Shown here one piece after another: positions 1 through 12,777 of a DNA stretch of 64,000 bases (within the stretch, counting starts at the first letter, position 1; every line of letters starts with the position of its first letter). The notes under the pieces are model-generated. The model was not told the DNA's origin. It did not search any database and worked only from the letters and a program-made list of their open reading frames with translations. The position numbers and the translations under genes are program-made. The stretch spans positions 18,743,699-18,807,698 of the forward strand of contig NC_083654.1 of the NCBI RefSeq assembly GCF_963576545.1, written 5' to 3'. This DNA comes from Limanda limanda (Eukaryota > Chordata > Actinopteri > Pleuronectiformes > Pleuronectidae).

Positions 1-230
1 TGAGACACAAAATGACAACAAAGAGACAGGAAATGACCACAAAGAGACAGGAAATGATCATAACTAGCCACAAAATGACTATAACAAGATACACAATAAA
101 AGAGAAGAAAAAGAGAGAGACAAAATGACCTCAACAAGATACAAAATCACGAGGAGCAGATACAAAATGACCACAACATATTTCAACCACCACAAAGAGA
201 CACACCATGAAAAATAAATAGGCCAAAAAA
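1..230. repeat. Degenerate minisatellite (ACAAAGAGACA-type)
   Basis: Imperfect units built on ACAAAGAGACA and AAATGACCACAA repeat from the window edge to about base 230. The array is probably cut by the window boundary. The same motif recurs at about 24.56-24.70 kb and, in reverse complement, at about 61.9-62.4 kb, so it is a dispersed minisatellite family. Open frames across it are not credible genes. Confidence 0.7.
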
Positions 231-1374
231 AATGACATCACGAATATGCTAATTACCTTATTATAACAATTAGCTCCTTTTTTTTGTTTCCGATTCCAAT
301 TGTCTAGAACAGTTTCACCCACTTGTCTCAACCAGGTTGTGACCTCATCTTGTTTGAAAACAGTTTCTGTGAACACACGTCCGGGAGTTCTTGTGGTTTT
401 ATGTGTTACAGAGAAAGAAAAGAGTCTTTCTAAGAAGTACTTTAACCCCCGAGAGTGAAAGGAAGTGTTGCATTTTTCTTCTGTGCGACAATGTTTCTGT
501 TGGTTCAGCTGCAAACTGCAACACCTCCTAACTTTTTACACCTTCATCCTGTTCCTCTTTGAATAAATAAATACATAAAATATATATATCTCTTTTCTCA
601 GAGGTGAAGCCGGGTGACACAAACATGAACTTACGAACCAATAACTTCCACTTCAGTTTGCAGCACTTTATCCAGAAGGAATTGGTCTGTAGTGGTTTAG
701 GTGAAAGGATGCAGGTAGTATTGGATTCTGCCTGCCTCGTTTCCCATGGCAACACTGTCTTTTAAAAGACTATATGTGCTACACAGATTATTATATTGTA
801 AAAACTAGAGATCTTAATCAACCATTATGACAAATCCTGCTTTAAAAGTTTGTTTCCAAATCTTGTTGGTTGATACTTCAGATGTTACACAGAGCTGGAT
901 GTGAGAAAAAACTCTTAATTCTAAAATATAACACGAAAACTGGCACAAGTATATACAGTGATATCACATGTGTTATACATATACTGTAAATGTATGTGTA
1001 TGTGGTGCATGTTTTACAAATAAATATTATATTAATTCAAAGAAATCAACCACCAAGTCCAAATAAAGGGCTATAAATCAAAAGAAGTTTGTCTATATGA
1101 TCTTATAAAGGCAGTTAGAGATGTTTCTACTTACTTTAGCAATAGGAGGATTTGTTAGCGTAGTGATGTTTAAGGAAGCCGAGGTGTTGCTTCCATTCGC
1201 CCAGTTCAGCATGTGAAGAGGTGACGAGAGACACCCAGGCTGATCTCTGACAGGAAATCCTCTTTCGCTCTGCATCACCGCGCTCACGTCTTGGATGCAC
1301 AGCCCTTGTTTCTGTACAGTAGTTATTTATCATACTCTCATCAGTCAGAGCCTCTGTTTAATGCTGAGTTCAGA
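231..1374. other. Intergenic, no recognised gene
   Basis: AT-rich single-copy-looking sequence. The minus-strand 127-codon frame over 131-514 has no recognisable domain; its C-terminal part runs into the minisatellite and hydrophobicity comes from T-rich DNA. I see no RNA gene or clear regulatory site. Confidence 0.5.
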
Positions 1375-1459
1375 CTACACAACTTTAAAAGTCAAAGGGT
1401 CGCTGTGCATGTTACACTACACAACTTTGAAAGTCATGGGATCGCTGTGCATGTTACAC
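1375..1459. repeat. 42-bp direct tandem duplication
   Basis: Two head-to-tail units (1375-1416 and 1417-1459) share CTACACAACTTT and CGCTGTGCATGTTACAC with a few substitutions. A shorter related piece (CACACTACACTATCTCT) follows near 1528. The motif resembles an interspersed fish repeat, but I cannot name the family. Confidence 0.75.
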
Positions 1460-1654
1460 CTGCTGTCTTATATCAGATCAGGTTCTTTTTCATAATTAAA
1501 TGACTAACTGGCAACAGGGGGGGGGTTCACACTACACTATCTCTGTTTCCTCAACCCCATTCGCAGAAAACATCCTGCACTACTAAGGGGAAAGTTTTAA
1601 AAATAGTTGTAATCATAATTAAATAATAGTTTATCTTTTAGTAACTTCAGAAAA

Positions 1655-2050
1655 ACTCAGAATCAAACTCAGAATCAGGTTTATTGGCCAAGTAAGTTTG
1701 CACAAACAGGGAATTTGACTCGGTAAAGTGGCTCTCAGTGTGCTTACACAGAATACACATCACAAAACAAAACAGTACAATACGAACAGTCACACAAACA
1801 ATACAAAATACAAACGGTGCGACAGTCTAAGAAAAGAAGTGCAGGTATAACACGGTATGTGTATTACGGTTATACAGTGAAGTGAAATAAGATAACCATG
1901 ACCTTGATCTTTGACACTTCTTACAGATAAAAACATATATATATAGGTATTTTCTATCTTCAAAGACAACAATAAAGAGATAGACAGACTTAATACAACA
2001 CAACCATGTCCTTTCTGTATATACAGTATATATATGTATATAAAAGGGCA
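1655..2050 (-). mobile_element. LINE-like retroelement 3' end, reverse orientation
   Basis: The block opens with CAGAATCAAACTCAGAATCAG followed by TTTATTGGCCAAGTAAG and TTTGCACAAACAGGGAATTTG. Read on the minus strand this is a retroelement 3' end with a (GATTCT)-type tail, the same architecture as at 7546 and, in plus orientation, at 15629. No transposase or reverse transcriptase frame survives. The inner boundary near 2050 is approximate. Family assignment is from recall of common teleost repeats, not from a search. Confidence 0.6.
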
Positions 2051-3615
2051 GTAGGGTTGTTTTTCTGTTTGTGCCCACTCCTCTGAATCTGTCCTTGGGT
2101 CATATGTGTTTGTTTCTGACTGTTCTCTGTGCCCCTGACTTCTTTAAAGTGGCAAACATCTCCTGTAATTAGCCAGATTCTCACGTGTTTCCTTATGCTC
2201 TAATTTGCATCAGCTCATTTATCACAATCACAGGGACCCTCTCGGCTCTCATTGTCCCCCCCCGAACAGTCATATCCTCAGATGAATGCCTCTCGGAGCA
2301 GCACTCAAAACACTCGTTTGTGTAATGTGCACCACGGCCAGCTGGAGCCCATTCTCTGGGCCACAAGTGGGTACGGGGGTCCATTCTTCTCGGTGTGTGC
2401 CGTGTGATTATGTGCATGTGAGCACCTGTTTCCTCTGACAAGCGCGACCCATTTTACCCGTTTGTTTGTATCGGCGCTGTGGAAGATAACAGCCCTGGAA
2501 TAAGGTTGTTTGTACCACAACATCTGGCTGGACTGAATGAGTCTATTAGTTTCAGTTCTCCTGTGTCGTTTCTGTAATTTCAGCTGGTTCCATCTGAAGA
2601 CTGACATGTGTTATCAGCTCGGAGGTGGTGGAAGTGACAGATCAGATCGTGCACCGTGTGCAAAGCAGAGCCGGGGGGGGGACGCGAGTGTCTCTGTGTA
2701 GGTTTGGATGCATGTGTGGTCATTTAGAACGGGAACTGCTCGAGTTGTTTGAATGGAAAATGCACTTCCCCCTATCTGAACACCCGTGGGTGAGTTGGTC
2801 TCAAAACAAAGTGTGATCAGATGTATTGTAGATGTTTTGCAGAGAAAGGTTAAAGGAGAAGTGAACTTTTGAGCAAGTATAAACCTGATCTGAAATCAGT
2901 ATTTCCCTGTTATAAAAAGGTCATATTATCAAGAACAAAATAAATACATAGACGGGTGCAGAACATGCAAATCCTCAGCATGTTAACCACAGAGACGGTT
3001 TTCTCTCTTACTATCTCTCCGCCATTTAAATCTCAATCCTTCTTTGGCTTTTAAAGAGGATGGGAGTTGCCACCCTGATTGATTTATTGCCTGTCACGCC
3101 CGAAACACGTCCACTACTACCTGCAAAGCAAAATAGGAATCTTTTGATTTTTTTTTTTGGCCCATGTGCTTTAGAACATGAGCCTAGATCGTTAAACAAG
3201 AGCCACTTTTGCAAAAATCATCCAAATAAGTTAAAGTTGAGGCTCAAAACCGTCACTTTGAATCTCAGCAGCCAGGGAAAGACTAGTGAGTACCGGTCGC
3301 CATGACAACTGCCACCATGACCACGGTATTTTGTGGTCTTATCCCGACTGTACACGAGCAGAAGAGGCCTGTAGGTGTTGTTATGGCACATTTCCGCGTG
3401 GAAGTGAAAAGCGTAGTAAAAAACGAGCCGCCCGTCTTTCATCTCTGCCAGGTGCCTGTGATGTGTGGGGGGGTTACATAAGTGCCCCCCCCCAGATCTG
3501 ACCCCGGGTTTAACGCAGGCCAGGACAGCCATACATCTTCCATAAGTGGAGATCACAGGGATCTGCTGCCTGGAGCGGAGATCATCACTGCAGATTTCAG
3601 TTTGGATGGACAGAA
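2051..3615. other. Intergenic, no recognised gene
   Basis: Mixed-composition DNA with short G or C runs (G9 at 2673-2681, C9 at 3485-3493). Short open frames on both strands show no family features. No confident element boundaries were seen. Confidence 0.45.
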
Positions 3616-3703
3616 GCAGGAGGAGGAGGAGGAGGTGAAAGAGGAGGAGGAGGTGGAGGAGGTGAAGGAGGAGGAGGAGGAGGTGAAGGAGGAGGAAAAG
3701 GCC
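3616..3703. repeat. (GGA/GAG)n imperfect trinucleotide repeat
   Basis: Purine-only tract of GAGGAG and GAGGTGAAG units. On the plus strand it reads as poly-glutamate with Val/Lys; on the minus strand it reads as Leu/His or Pro-rich tracts. These low-complexity frames explain several apparent ORFs here and are not evidence of a gene. The tract is strand-asymmetric (polypurine) and could form triplex DNA, which is inference. Confidence 0.85.
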
Positions 3704-3810
3704 TGACAACAGCTCCTCTGTGCCGCCCGGGCAGCGGTGGCCTCTTGCTGCTCCCTGTGAAAGTCGGCCCCTCCAACTCTCGCAAAACCAGCTCAGACAG
3801 ATTTATGGGA

Positions 3811-3822
3811 CCCCCCCCCCCC
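3811..3822. repeat. C12 homopolymer
   Basis: Twelve consecutive C residues followed by GCACCACCACC. It is one of many unusually long C or G runs in the window and a likely site of sequencing or assembly length error. Confidence 0.8.
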
Positions 3823-4257
3823 GCACCACCACCCAACTCCACAGTCTGCTCTCAGAGAGGCCAGGCCCCCCCACTCGTCCTCAGTGTCTCCCTCTCTGTG
3901 CCCTGTGACCTGGTGCAGCCTCGTGGCCGAGCAGCCGCAGAGAGGAATGCACAAAACACACAAGAGACAGCGAGAAGCGACAAAATGTGAGTCTGACACA
4001 CAGTTCGGGGTCTCGATGTTTTTCTGCCATTTGTACCCTAAACGTTGAATGGATGGGGTAGTTCGCCGAAAAATGTAAATTCACTCATGATCTACTGAGG
4101 GTGGGGGGGTAAAGTGTTTGAGTCCACAAAGCACTTTGGGAATCTCCAGCGTTGCAGCCGAACAACTGAAGGAACTGTTTTCAAGCGTAAGAAAAAACCA
4201 CAACACGCCTCCTTACTGCTCGTGTGGTGTCATCCAAGTGTCTGCAAGTCCAGACAC

Positions 4258-4605
<348 letters not shown>

Positions 4606-4700
4606 GGATACTTTATTAATCCAGAGGGAAATTTAGATCATCCAGTAGCTTATACACTTAAACACTTAAAACCCGTTGAGCAGCATCAGTGTTTTACCAA
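4606..4700 (-). mobile_element. Retroelement 3' tail adjoining TAGA array
   Basis: GGATACTTTATTAATCC followed by AGAGGGAAATTTAG matches the segment after the second TAGA array (TACTTTATTCATCC, GAAGGGAAATTAAG at 21414). Both correspond to the well-known teleost motif CTTTATTnATCCCnnAGGGAAATT. On the minus strand this is a 3' end ending in (TCTA)n. The inner limit is not defined. Confidence 0.6.
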
Positions 4701-7545
4701 TAAGCCTCAAACATTGTTATTTTCAGAACTGCCTCGTACGGCTAGGTACTGATGCAACATCGTTATCGTTAGAAAGCTAAGATTCTTCTGATTCGTCTGA
4801 TGTAACCATTTCAAGATCCGATTACCACAGCCGGTACAATAAACGTCTCAGTCAAGAGACTAACACAAAAAAAACAATCACAAAGTCGACGTCACTCACC
4901 TAAGAAGCATCATATTAATCCACAGATCGATAACATTCCAACGAAAACAGTCTTGGTACAAAGGTCCAGACGATCCAATCCAGTAACATAATCAGTCCAA
5001 AACACACTATTACATCAAAGAATAGCCACAGTCAGCTGTTGTGTAATCTCAGCGCAGCCAGCATCGAGATGTAAACAACATGAAAGATGTTTATTTGTAT
5101 ACATTTTAAACCATATGCCCGGTTTTGCCTCCTTTATATAAAAGTATGATTTTAAGTGTAAAAGTAGCCTTTTTAGCCTAGTTGGTTACCATGTTCTCCA
5201 AATGCCCTTTGTGGAAAACGCCTAGACATGCCCTCAGGGAAAAAATCTGTGAAATATTCATTTTCTGTGGTATTGTTATCAAATTTGAACCACGGCTAGT
5301 CAAGGCTTCATGCTAGGGTCCCAGTGTGTTTTCCAGCTCATAAGTCCCAGCTAGAGTCATCTGCAGGCATCTGTTTAACAAAAAATATTCAGGCGGAAAT
5401 AAAAACCTTCTACTTCACTGTCAGTAGCACTTAGACTGATTCTGACTGTTGGGGGGGGAAAGTTCAGAATGTTACCTTGCAAATGATTGTAGATCATGCA
5501 TGTTCTCCAAATGGTTCAAGAACAGCTTTCAATTTACTTTCGGTATTCCTCAGACAGGCGTTTGAGGCGAATCTCACCCGCTTTTTAAGAGGCTACACAC
5601 CTCACTGACATACATACTTAAATCACATACGGAGAACATATTTACAGATACAGGAATGGAATGCAATGATGTGATTGTGTCAGTGTCCAGTAGGGAAGTG
5701 TTCTTGTGCTGCTGGAGTGGAAAGTACAATAAAATATATATAAAACAACAAAAATATATACATATATAAATATATAAGAATATGTAGTGGAAACAACGTC
5801 ATTCACATCATGTTTTAAGCCTAAATATCCTCTGATATCCTCCTCGGAGCTGCGTTCACATTCGCACACACACAAAATCTTAGTTGTTTTTCCATTTGCA
5901 GAGTGAGTTTCGGATGATTCGAAACAACGAACCCGACCTGACATCGAGTCTTCTCGAGTCGTCGTCTCACGCGGGCTCTGACAGTCGCTCCGTGCTGCGG
6001 TGGAAGTTCTCAGTCGCTCTCCTCAAACATTACAGTTGATTAATTCCCTTCTGCATCATTTGCTGAATCCACCACAGATCAGAGGGGGAACAGTCGCGGC
6101 TCTATAGCACCGTAACCTCTAGCAACCGCTCCGAGGCTCCAGCTTGACCGACCTCACTCGCATGAGGGGTTTTCATTTACCTCTGATTGTCACAGTTGTA
6201 TTTCAAGGGCCTGAATGGCTCCTTGTACGCGGCTAGAGGCTTTGCTTTATTTGGCCTTCAACTTGGCAGTGATATAAATGATCCACGGCCGCTGGAAAAC
6301 AAGGCCATAAAACTCTGTATTAGACTTAGATTGTGCTGCACACGTTAATGCTCAACGTGAGCGTGAATTACTCTTAACCGGGCGCCAAGGCCGTCTTTTT
6401 AAAACCCGGAGTTCAATGTTCACTCTGTTTTTTCCATCCCTCTCACTTGTTCATTCATTGTACATTGCCCGGGCACACCTTCCCCAGTGAGTAATTTGCC
6501 TCTGGATTGGTCTTGTATTCTGCTGCAGAGCCAACTGTTCATCATTCTGTCACCAGCCGCTGCAGGATAATGCTTCAGTGTCAAGAGCAGTTTTTTAAAA
6601 TTCAGTCGACATACAGGTTTCCCTGCATACAACAGAGCTGTGTTAATGGAAACAAGAGAGGTGCAAAAGCCCGGTTTACACTCGGCAATGCAAGGACACC
6701 GAGGTCGTACACTTGATATTGACACCTATGGGCTCAGGTCTGGAACCCAATCATCCCCTCCAGTGAACAATGAGCCGTGTACAGTGTTTCCCTCAGTCCA
6801 ACAGACTGCAGCAGACTTTTCAGATATAAGTCAGCAAACAGCTTTGTCGGATCTGATCCTCGTGAACCTCTCTTCCTCTATCATGAGCGTTGTTATCCCT
6901 GTGGTATCACGTATAACTCAGTGTGTTCTCCAGCTGTCATACATAGCCTATAGAATAAAGCCTATAGCTAAAGGCAAGTGATAAACGGGAAAAGGCTGAA
7001 ACAAAAAACCCTGAAATGAAAGTAATCACGTTTGAATGAAAGCAGTTTAGTGTCAAATGCAAGCATAACTAAAAAGCTAAACACTGACAGTTCAATCGTA
7101 TAAAAACATTTTTGTTATGATACGTTTTATGTAATTTACTCGGTTCAACAACACGTTTAAATCTGTTTAAATCAACATCTGAAGTATCGGTGTAGTAGAA
7201 CCAGTGGGAGTGTGTCAGACAGAAAAGGTCGTGCACACTGACGGAGGGTTTTCGAGTCTGCGCTGTGACTCGAGTGTGATGATGCCTGATAATGTGTTGA
7301 CATTCCCATTCAAGTGTTTCCCCCAGGATTCTATTTAGCAGTCTTGGCAGCAGCACTGCATTGAGGTGCGTTACACAACGCAGGACAACAAGAGACTCAC
7401 ATGTACAACTGATCTTTATAGAAACCGACTGAATTCATATTTGTGTTCCTGGATAAACGAGTCATCGCAACAATGAAGTTAAAACACTGAGTTGCATCAT
7501 AAAAGAGCTTCTCTCCTCTCTGCAGGAGTGTGTGGGTCCATGACG
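4701..7545. other. Intergenic; no recognised gene
   Basis: AT-rich at 4700-5800, then more balanced. The segment at about 6180-6320 is free of repeats and contains TTTGCTTTATTTGG and GATATAAATGATCC, so it could be conserved regulatory DNA, but this cannot be shown from one sequence. Small open frames (for example 5642-5944 minus and 6640-6981 plus) have no recognisable domains. Confidence 0.4.
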
Positions 7546-7703
7546 ATGAATCAGAATCAGAATCAGAAGATATTTATTGCCAAGTAGGTTTACACCTACC
7601 TGGAATTTGCTCTGGTTATTGGTGCATACAATGAACATAGAAACATAGAAACACAATAAATACACCACACATAAGAAAAACAATAAAAACAATATATATT
7701 TAC
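7546..7703 (-). mobile_element. LINE-like 3' end, reverse orientation, split by hAT insertion
   Basis: GAATCAGAATCAGAATCAGAA, then TATTTATTGCCAAGTAGG and ACCTGGAATTTGCTCTGG, form a minus-strand retroelement 3' end with a (TTCTGA)n tail. An AATAAA-rich stretch leads into the hAT insertion at 7704. The same AT-rich sequence appears to resume after the hAT element (from 8474, TATTTACTCATTTTTTACTT), so the retroelement is the older host. Confidence 0.65.
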
Positions 7704-8473
7704 TAGGGCTGGGCAACGATTAAAAGTTTTAATCGCGATTAATCGCATGATTTCCCTGATTAATCACGATTAATCGCATTTGTATACGCAAAATCCAATA
7801 ATGAATTAAAAAGTAGTGTATAGCGCAATTTTATTTTCAATGTTCTGCCATATGAACGAAAGTGCCATAACATTTGTTGTGCAAACACTTTTAACATCAG
7901 CATTTAATACAGTAGCAGTTAAATAAAATATTCAGTGTAAATCTCAACTTAACAATGTTATCAAAGCAAATACAAAATTAAAGCTCAATGCCACTGCCAG
8001 GGCATTAATGTTATCCTCTTCGTTATGAAAAATATATACTCCTCCCTGCGTCTAACGTAGTCTGCCGAAGCTTCACTCCACTCGCTGTTTCGTTGAGTGA
8101 TTTGCTGATATCAACTGTGTGTTTTGCATTCAGGTGATATTTTAGACTGGAAGTACTCCGGTGATAAGAAAATTCACCTCGGCAGTGGCTACAAATAACT
8201 TTGGTTCTGTCGACTCCGCCATCTGGAAGGACTTTAAAATGAAAATGGCCATGTAAAAGCTCCGTACCCTTATCCATGGTTGTTTATCCGCCAATTATTT
8301 TCTTTTTTCTTGTTCCGCAGCAGTCAGCAACAGACTTTCACAAAATAAAAGCCTGACTTTCACAATAAAACAATAAATAATCAAACCTGAGTTAATGCGA
8401 GATAAAATAATTAATCGAGTTAACTCATCACTTGAGTTAACTCGATTAAAACGAGTTAACTTGCCCAGCCCTA
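7704..8473 (-). mobile_element. Internally deleted hAT DNA transposon
   Basis: The element is 770 bp. Its ends are inverted: TAGGGCTGGGCAA on the left and TTGCCCAGCCCTA on the right. The flanking octamers ATATTTAC (7696-7703) and GTATTTAC (8474-8481) match at 7 of 8 positions, consistent with the 8-bp target duplication of hAT elements. Subterminal regions are rich in TTAATCGCGATTAATCGC-like and GTTAACTCGATTAA palindromes. Inside, on the minus strand, a fragment encodes a BED-type zinc finger, but no catalytic DDE domain or dimerisation domain fits in the remaining length. The element is therefore non-autonomous. The terminal match and the BED finger support hAT independently. Confidence 0.9.
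8023..8277 (-). pseudogene. BED zinc-finger fragment of hAT transposase
   Basis: An 84-residue frame starts at the ATG at 8277-8275. It contains C-x2-C (CSHC) at about residues 29-32 and a downstream H-x4-H (HLNAKH) at about 48-53, with the basic linker SYHRSTSSLKYHL between them. This is the BED finger that hAT and ZBED proteins use to bind DNA near transposon ends. The frame then meets a stop at 8025-8023, shortly after RQTTLDAG. In complete transposases the catalytic RNase-H-like domain and C-terminal dimerisation domain would follow; both are missing. It could be the first exon of a transposase cut off by internal deletion. It has no host-gene context, so it is most likely a transposon relic, not a domesticated ZBED gene. 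Confidence 0.8.
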
Positions 8474-8481
8474 GTATTTAC

Positions 8482-10696
8482 TCATTTTTTACTTATTATT
8501 TACTCACTTTTTCTAATATTTATACAAAGTCACATCCTTCCAGTTCCTTTGACCCTGATGTTCTGTCTGTACTCGTCACATCTCGTCTCACGTGTGGCAG
8601 CGGTTGAACTCCATTACTCTTCACGTCCTACTAACCTCTGATTAGTGTGTATGACGTGTTATTAGTGTCGACGTGTAAAGTGAGCAGGTCCGAGTGAGAA
8701 GGGAGGACATGCTGTGCAGGGTAACACAACCCAGCTAAAGGAAACCAGACCTGTAGTGTGTGTCTGTCCTGATGTTGAAGCGGCGGCGACGGGCTGTGTG
8801 ATTGCTGTGAGATTCTCCGCCTGGCGGGAAGTGTGATAAGAGCTCCGGTTGGCAAGGTGACAGACTGATCGTATTGACCCCCCCCCCACTCCCATGGTCT
8901 CTGTCTGATTGGAGAGTTGTGTCTGTGACTGTGTGTGTCTGTGAGCACGTGTGTTTACTGTATGTGTGATGTGTGTTGCAGCGAAGTGTGAGTAGCACAC
9001 AAAGCTTTGATCAGGCCACTAATCCCCGGGTGCTGTGGAGCTGCAGCGGCGTCGGGGGGGTGGAAGGAGAAGAGTCGAGCTCGAGATGATGAGGATGGTT
9101 TTTTACACATATGTGTCAAAAGTCTCTCGGCGTCATTAACGAGAGCTTGTCCAATTAATTGGTCGTTTATTTATCTGATTAACCGATGAGGAGAGAGTAA
9201 AATACTAATCGTTTAACTGATGTTTCTGTGCATTAAAGGATTGTGGTAATACACTCATATAAAATATCTAATTAAACCGTAACATAATCGTGTAGAAAGC
9301 TCATTAAAGCTCATTGTAATGAGATCGTATTTCCCACTGATTCCTTGCAACTACAGTTTGCTGCAGAACAGGTTCCCTTCATTGCAGTCGTGTTTATTTA
9401 AAATACTGTCTCCTCAAAGTGCAGTTTTTTGCAAGCATATCACTTGTGAGAGAGAGTCCAATCCACCAGGTGTCCCACCACTGTGCCCTTATCAAACAGG
9501 GAGTCTCTCACAGTGGAGAGACACAGATGATTAGACTTAGAGGTGGTTTTCATACCTTTTTCTCACAATATTTCATGAATTACTTCATTGTATTAATTCT
9601 ATGTTGGATTCCTGTCTCGTTGCACTTTCTGTGGTTTTGCTCTGTGTCTGACCCTGCATCTGAATCAAAAAGATATACATTGTTCCATTTAAAAGAAAGA
9701 GTTGTAGTATTATTGATTCTATAGACTAAACAGCTAATATTTATTCACAGGATATAAATGTAGGTCAAATATAATAAAATATAGTCACAAGATAAAGAAC
9801 AAACATAAATATCTCAACAATTTCCCAATACCATTTTTCCTCAGGATTATTATACGCCTGTTTTAACTCGTCTTTGTTGGACACACGGAGCGGAGCCAGT
9901 TTCTGTTATGGTCTGAATGAGCTCATTATTTTGTCTGTTTTTATTCATTTCACCGGGACTCAGTTTTGTCTTATTTAAGACCGAACACTTCCCAAAGCCC
10001 AACGTGACAGATTGGATTTCTTGTTTTGTCTGACTGACGCACACTTAAATCCTCCGAAAGTAATCAGTTAATCGCAAGATCAAACAATATAAAACAGTGG
10101 AAAAGTTTGAGAAGCTGAAACAAGTCCGTGTTTGACATCCTTGCTTTGATGAATCGCCTACAACCGTTAATCCAGAGTCAAAACTGTCAGTCACTCATTT
10201 CACTTCACTGTCTATTCCATCAACACATTGTGACATTATTCTGTATTTATAATCTTGTGCGCAGACAAGTGAGTCTGATCTGATCAAACTCAATCTCACA
10301 TCACGGCTCTCCCCCTCTGTATTTATCAAATTCCAATGCTTGTGTGTTTTTTCCCTTCATTGAAATGTGTGCCAGAGATTAATCTGCCCAGGCTGATGAA
10401 TCCAGCACATTTGGACAGGAGACACTTTCTGGAGAGAGCGAGCTGTCCGGGGCCTTTTGAAACAAAGCATGGAGAGAAAAAACATCGTGGTTTTGGCTTC
10501 TTTTGCTTTGCCGGGGTTATTTATGGAGAGGATCCATCCATCCTTTTGTGCCGCTGCGGGCAGAGGAGGGAGGGAGGGATGGATTCTGGGAAGTGAAGGA
10601 TCCAAAACGAGGCAACAACCCCCAACTCCAAACACGTTGGGGTTTGGGGAGGACCACCGGTGCCTCTGGCTTTCAACAGGCGATGCTCCAGAGTGC

Positions 10697-10697
<1 letters not shown>
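8482..10697. other. Intergenic, no recognised gene
   Basis: A short continuation of the pre-hAT AT-rich sequence is followed by mixed DNA containing a C9-10 run near 8879-8888. A TG-rich patch at about 8925-8985 gives rise to spurious minus-strand frames. Nothing with convincing coding structure was seen. Confidence 0.45.
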
Positions 10698-10739
<42 letters not shown>

Positions 10740-10741
10740 AC
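10698..10741. repeat. (CA)n microsatellite
   Basis: About 22 CA units with one AAAC interruption near the right end. Frames across it read Thr-His or Val-Cys repeats and are not genes. Confidence 0.95.
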
Positions 10742-12695
10742 TTTTAGATGTGCACACAGGAAAAACAAAGAGGGATTCCTGACCTCTGCCTCCACCTACG
10801 GTCCCGTTACTCACCGGTTGTGAGGCGAACGGCTCCCTGCCAGCTGACCTACTTTCAGCTCCTCCTGCCTGCACTGTACAAGTTAACCTTTCCTCCCTCC
10901 TGCTTTATTTAGCCGGCACTTCTCGTGTTCGCCGGAGGCTTTGATCCCCTGCGGTCGTACCTGCATGCTAATGTTTTCTCAAGCTAATCCTTAAAATTCC
11001 TCCCAAAGAAAGCACAGTCAAAGAAAAGGGAATTGAGCAAACATGTGAACTCGCAGGAAGCAGCGTCCCGGCCATGTTGAGGTCTTTGTGTGCGAGTGCC
11101 CGTAGTTTGACTGGCGGTGTATTGGAATTGGGATTCTGGTTTCCTGCATACCCCTGCTGCCTGAGATGAATGGGTGCAGTGTGGGTAGTTTCTTAATGAA
11201 CTCATAGCAGGGTGTAGTCTGGGTCGGCTGATTGCTCAACACCAAGTCTGGAGCGAAAAGAAAAACCCCTCTACAAATCTAATTGTGGCCCTCGAGAACG
11301 CTCTGATTGCTTCTGGTTGCTGTTGTCAGGACACAGAGCTCTGCCCGGGATCTGCGGCCGAGAAGGAAAGCGAGCTGTTGGCTTGGATCTGGATTTGGGG
11401 AAGGCAAGCGGGTGGAGGAGACGTGAAGAGACACGCTGGACTTCTTCTTCTGGTATCGAACATGCAGTGGAAACAAAGCGATTACATCAACGGGGTCACG
11501 CAGGATTTGAATCCACACCGGGCACCACCCAGCAGGAGGTCGCACAAACCGACAATCTGCTGAACAACAACAATGGAAAGAGAAAGTTAACTGATGCAGT
11601 GTTGGGCATGAATGCGTTTAAAGAGCGCCGGTCATTGCTCGTATTTTTGTTGGTGAACTGAACGGATCGGTTACAAATGGCTGAACATTAAAAAACGATA
11701 AAAAGAGTAAAGAAATATTCATATTCATTCATGTTGCTGCCTCTACCTCTGATTTGCCTTTTTAAAGCCTGTAAACAAACTCATGTATTTGTGTTTGTTG
11801 GACTCACTGGGTTTAACTGATGTTTTTTTAATGAATGTTCCTTTTCGGTTGAAGCTTTATCGCTGCGATGAAAACATTCAACCACTGGCCACATTAGGCT
11901 AGCATTAAAAAAACCAGATGTTCACAACATGGCAGCGATCGTTAGCACACAATAATCAATCCACCGATCAAACCTCAGCGTCGTCAACTGCACCGACACA
12001 TTTCAAGTGTTTTCAAGATGGCTGAGTTTTTTATATTTAGAAACACAGAGGACCTCCAGCTCCATCACATAAAATACTTAAAAATAACTCCTGTCTTTCT
12101 CTCTGTGACACACATGCACCGACGCAGGCAAACCTGTGGTCAGCAGCTTGATCCAGTTTCTGCTCACCGCCATCCGGAGTGGTTTGAGTCTCAATGCTAT
12201 GTCCCCCCCCCCCAACCCCCCCCCCATGCAGTCAGACTCAATCTGAGCAGAAGCAGCCACACAAATACAGGCCTTCAGATTTAATATGCATAGTTATAGT
12301 GGAGTTGAGCAATGGTACTGATCCAGAAAAACCTTTTTAACAGAGATGTTTTTAACTTTTACCTTTATTCGCTCTTATTTATGTAAAGCAGTTGATATAA
12401 GACGTACAGTTTGTCAATAAAGAAGTTAATTCTCTTTTCTTCAACATGAATTTAACTGGTGAACTGTAATCATTATATTTATTTGACATGGCCACTGTCT
12501 GCCAACAATGTGCATCTGAACTCCACTGGGGTTTCTAAGCGTTTTGGGTTTAATGTAAGTTTTCTCTTCCCTTAAGAGAAACATTGAATCCAGAGGGTTT
12601 TGTTTATGCACCGATGACATGGACACCGTTTGTGGCTTGTTTTTCAAAAGTTACCTAACAACTGGTCCCACGGCGGCAGGTTCCCATACAGTAGT
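10742..12695. other. Intergenic, no recognised gene
   Basis: Balanced-composition DNA with two adjacent C runs (C11 at 12203-12213, C10 at 12216-12225). Overlapping small frames at 11285-11661 on both strands have no domain signature. No RNA gene detected. Confidence 0.45.

Positions 12696-12776
<81 letters not shown>
12696..12776. repeat. (ATCA)n microsatellite
   Basis: About 20 uninterrupted ATCA units. It is joined on its right to a retroelement-like 3' end, so it is probably the expanded tail of that element read on the minus strand as (TGAT)n. Confidence 0.95.

Positions 12777-12777
<1 letters not shown>

Noticed and set aside
131..514. 127-codon minus frame with a hydrophobic stretch
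   Set aside because: No family resemblance; it runs into a minisatellite and the hydrophobic part derives from T-rich sequence.
3482..3706. Poly-glutamate plus frame suggesting an acidic protein
   Set aside because: The acidic run is a GAG/GGA repeat, and proline- or leucine-rich frames appear on the other strand in the same place.
8023..8277. Domesticated ZBED host gene
   Set aside because: The frame lies inside intact hAT ends with a target duplication and has no further domains, so it is a transposon relic.
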